A stretch of 32,072 bases of DNA from Acidobacteriota bacterium (GTDB lineage Bacteria; Acidobacteriota; Terriglobia; Terriglobales; Acidobacteriaceae). Position numbers and translations under genes: made by a program. The DNA lies in assembly GCA_031296115.1 (NCBI GenBank), contig JARLGI010000064.1:1-32072 (forward strand), given 5' to 3'. Positions 31,500-32,072 of the stretch are shown one piece after another (the stretch's first letter is position 1; every line of letters starts with the position of its first letter). Under the pieces are notes generated by a model. That model was not told the DNA's origin. It made no database searches and saw only the letters and a program-made list of their open reading frames with translations.

Positions 31500-31591
31500 T
31501 TGTCATTACGAGCGCCCAGGTTTGGGGCGAGGAATCTGCTTTTCGGTGGGGAGGGGAAAGGCACGTCCCTCGCTTTGCTCGTGATGACCAA
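31500..31591. repeat. Inverted-end repeat element
   Basis: TTGTCATTACGAGC (31500-31513) and GCTCGTGATGACCAA (31577-31591) are near-perfect inverted ends. GCTCGTGATGACAA recurs at 31768-31781 as a solitary end. The pattern fits a small dispersed non-coding element, with one complete and one partial copy. Confidence 0.6.
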
Positions 31592-31927
31592 CTCAATTCC
31601 TCTCCGCATCCTGCGCGAGGAGTCGAAGGACCCCTATCGCTTCCCTGAGGCCGCTGCCGCCCCTGGCCACACGCCTCGCGCAAAACCGTCGCGCAGCGTA
31701 AACGTGGCTGCGGGCTTGGGACAAGCAAGGCGATTTTGGGTAGTCCAAAAAGCTGGTGCCTCGCTTCGCTCGTGATGACAAATTAGTCCTCGTCTCTCTA
31801 TAGGAGCGGATCAGCTCTCCCCGCATTTGCCTCGCACGTTTATTCCCATTCCGGGAATCGCGCAAGGGAACGCTATTGCTGTCACCACCACACCGCCGGG
31901 AAAAGCTGATAACAAGTGGCTTAGAAT

Positions 31928-31962
31928 GAATATGATACGATAAGTCGTTTAGAATCATATTC
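31928..31962. promoter_or_regulatory. AT-rich inverted repeat, candidate operator
   Basis: GAATATGAT (31928-31936) and ATCATATTC (31954-31962) are perfect 9-bp arms around a 17-base centre. A direct TTAGAAT repeat (31921 and 31949, 28 bp apart) overlaps them. It stands out from the GC-rich surroundings and could control a gene past the right edge. Confidence 0.5.
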
Positions 31963-32072
31963 TCACCAACGAAAGTGAGCAAACGCGTTGATACAAATGG
32001 CTTTGTGATTACGGGGGTGGGGGGTGTGCAGGCTGAAAGCGCACATCCAAGCGCGAAACGCCATGTCGCGCA

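Larger units (their letters stand above)
31410..32072. other. Repeat-rich right edge
   Basis: About 660 bp without a credible gene. It contains a heptamer-periodic array at 31414-31462, an inverted-repeat element at 31500-31591 with a related half copy at 31768-31781, and an AT-rich inverted repeat at 31928-31962 that may serve a gene beyond the window. Open frames here have repetitive, non-gene-like translations. Confidence 0.6.

Overview
This high-GC window looks like a chromosomal segment of an acidobacterium (Acidobacteriota, Terriglobia-like). That placement is an inference from gene content and repeat style, not from a marker gene. The supporting content is a bactofilin, AmrS, a MqnP-like UbiA, a split KdpD, multiheme cytochromes next to Crp-type regulators, and palindromic and heptameric intergenic repeats. 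No rRNA, tRNA or CRISPR array was seen.

Layout. (1) 0.2-5.8 kb: a UbiA/MqnP-type prenyltransferase, a SAM methyltransferase and a UDP-glucuronate decarboxylase-like SDR on the minus strand; divergent from them LhgO and a nucleotide-sugar dehydrogenase on the plus strand. This suggests envelope sugar and quinone metabolism. (2) 5.8-18.3 kb: a long minus-strand island. Read in the direction of transcription it holds a Crp/Fnr regulator with a cysteine cluster, a paralogue lacking the DNA-binding domain, a 19-CxxCH cytochrome plus separate cytochrome b, an 11-CxxCH cytochrome fused to the same type of cytochrome b, a 7-haem NapC/NirT (ImcH-like) cytochrome, an AhbD/NirJ-like radical SAM protein, a YwiC-like membrane protein, another Crp/Fnr regulator and a secreted PEBP protein. 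(3) 18.8-23.7 kb: AmrS, a decayed IS5-type element, gene-poor DNA with palindromes, a methyltransferase-like protein, a bactofilin and a MazEF-type toxin-antitoxin pair. (4) 23.9-31.4 kb: eno-gpmI (overlapping by 1 bp), a D-2-hydroxyacid dehydrogenase behind inverted heptamer arrays, and a KdpD-like sensor split into two divergent genes followed by kdpE. (5) The last 0.66 kb is intergenic and repeat-rich.

The most interesting system is the cytochrome island. Four promoters in it carry two CRP-type palindromes (half-sites close to TGTGA/TCACA, 6-bp spacer), and in all four the two centres lie exactly 22 bp apart. The full-length regulator at 17536..18258 has a CRP-like recognition helix (R-E-x-x-x-R) that would read TGTGA. 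It lacks the Arg-Ser of the cAMP pocket and has a C-x2-C-x8-C cluster suggestive of an Fe-S sensor. My working model is a redox- or oxygen-responsive regulon that switches on quinol-oxidising multiheme cytochromes comparable in architecture to Geobacter ImcH and CbcL. The sequence shows the architectures and operators; the electron acceptor and the signal are inference.
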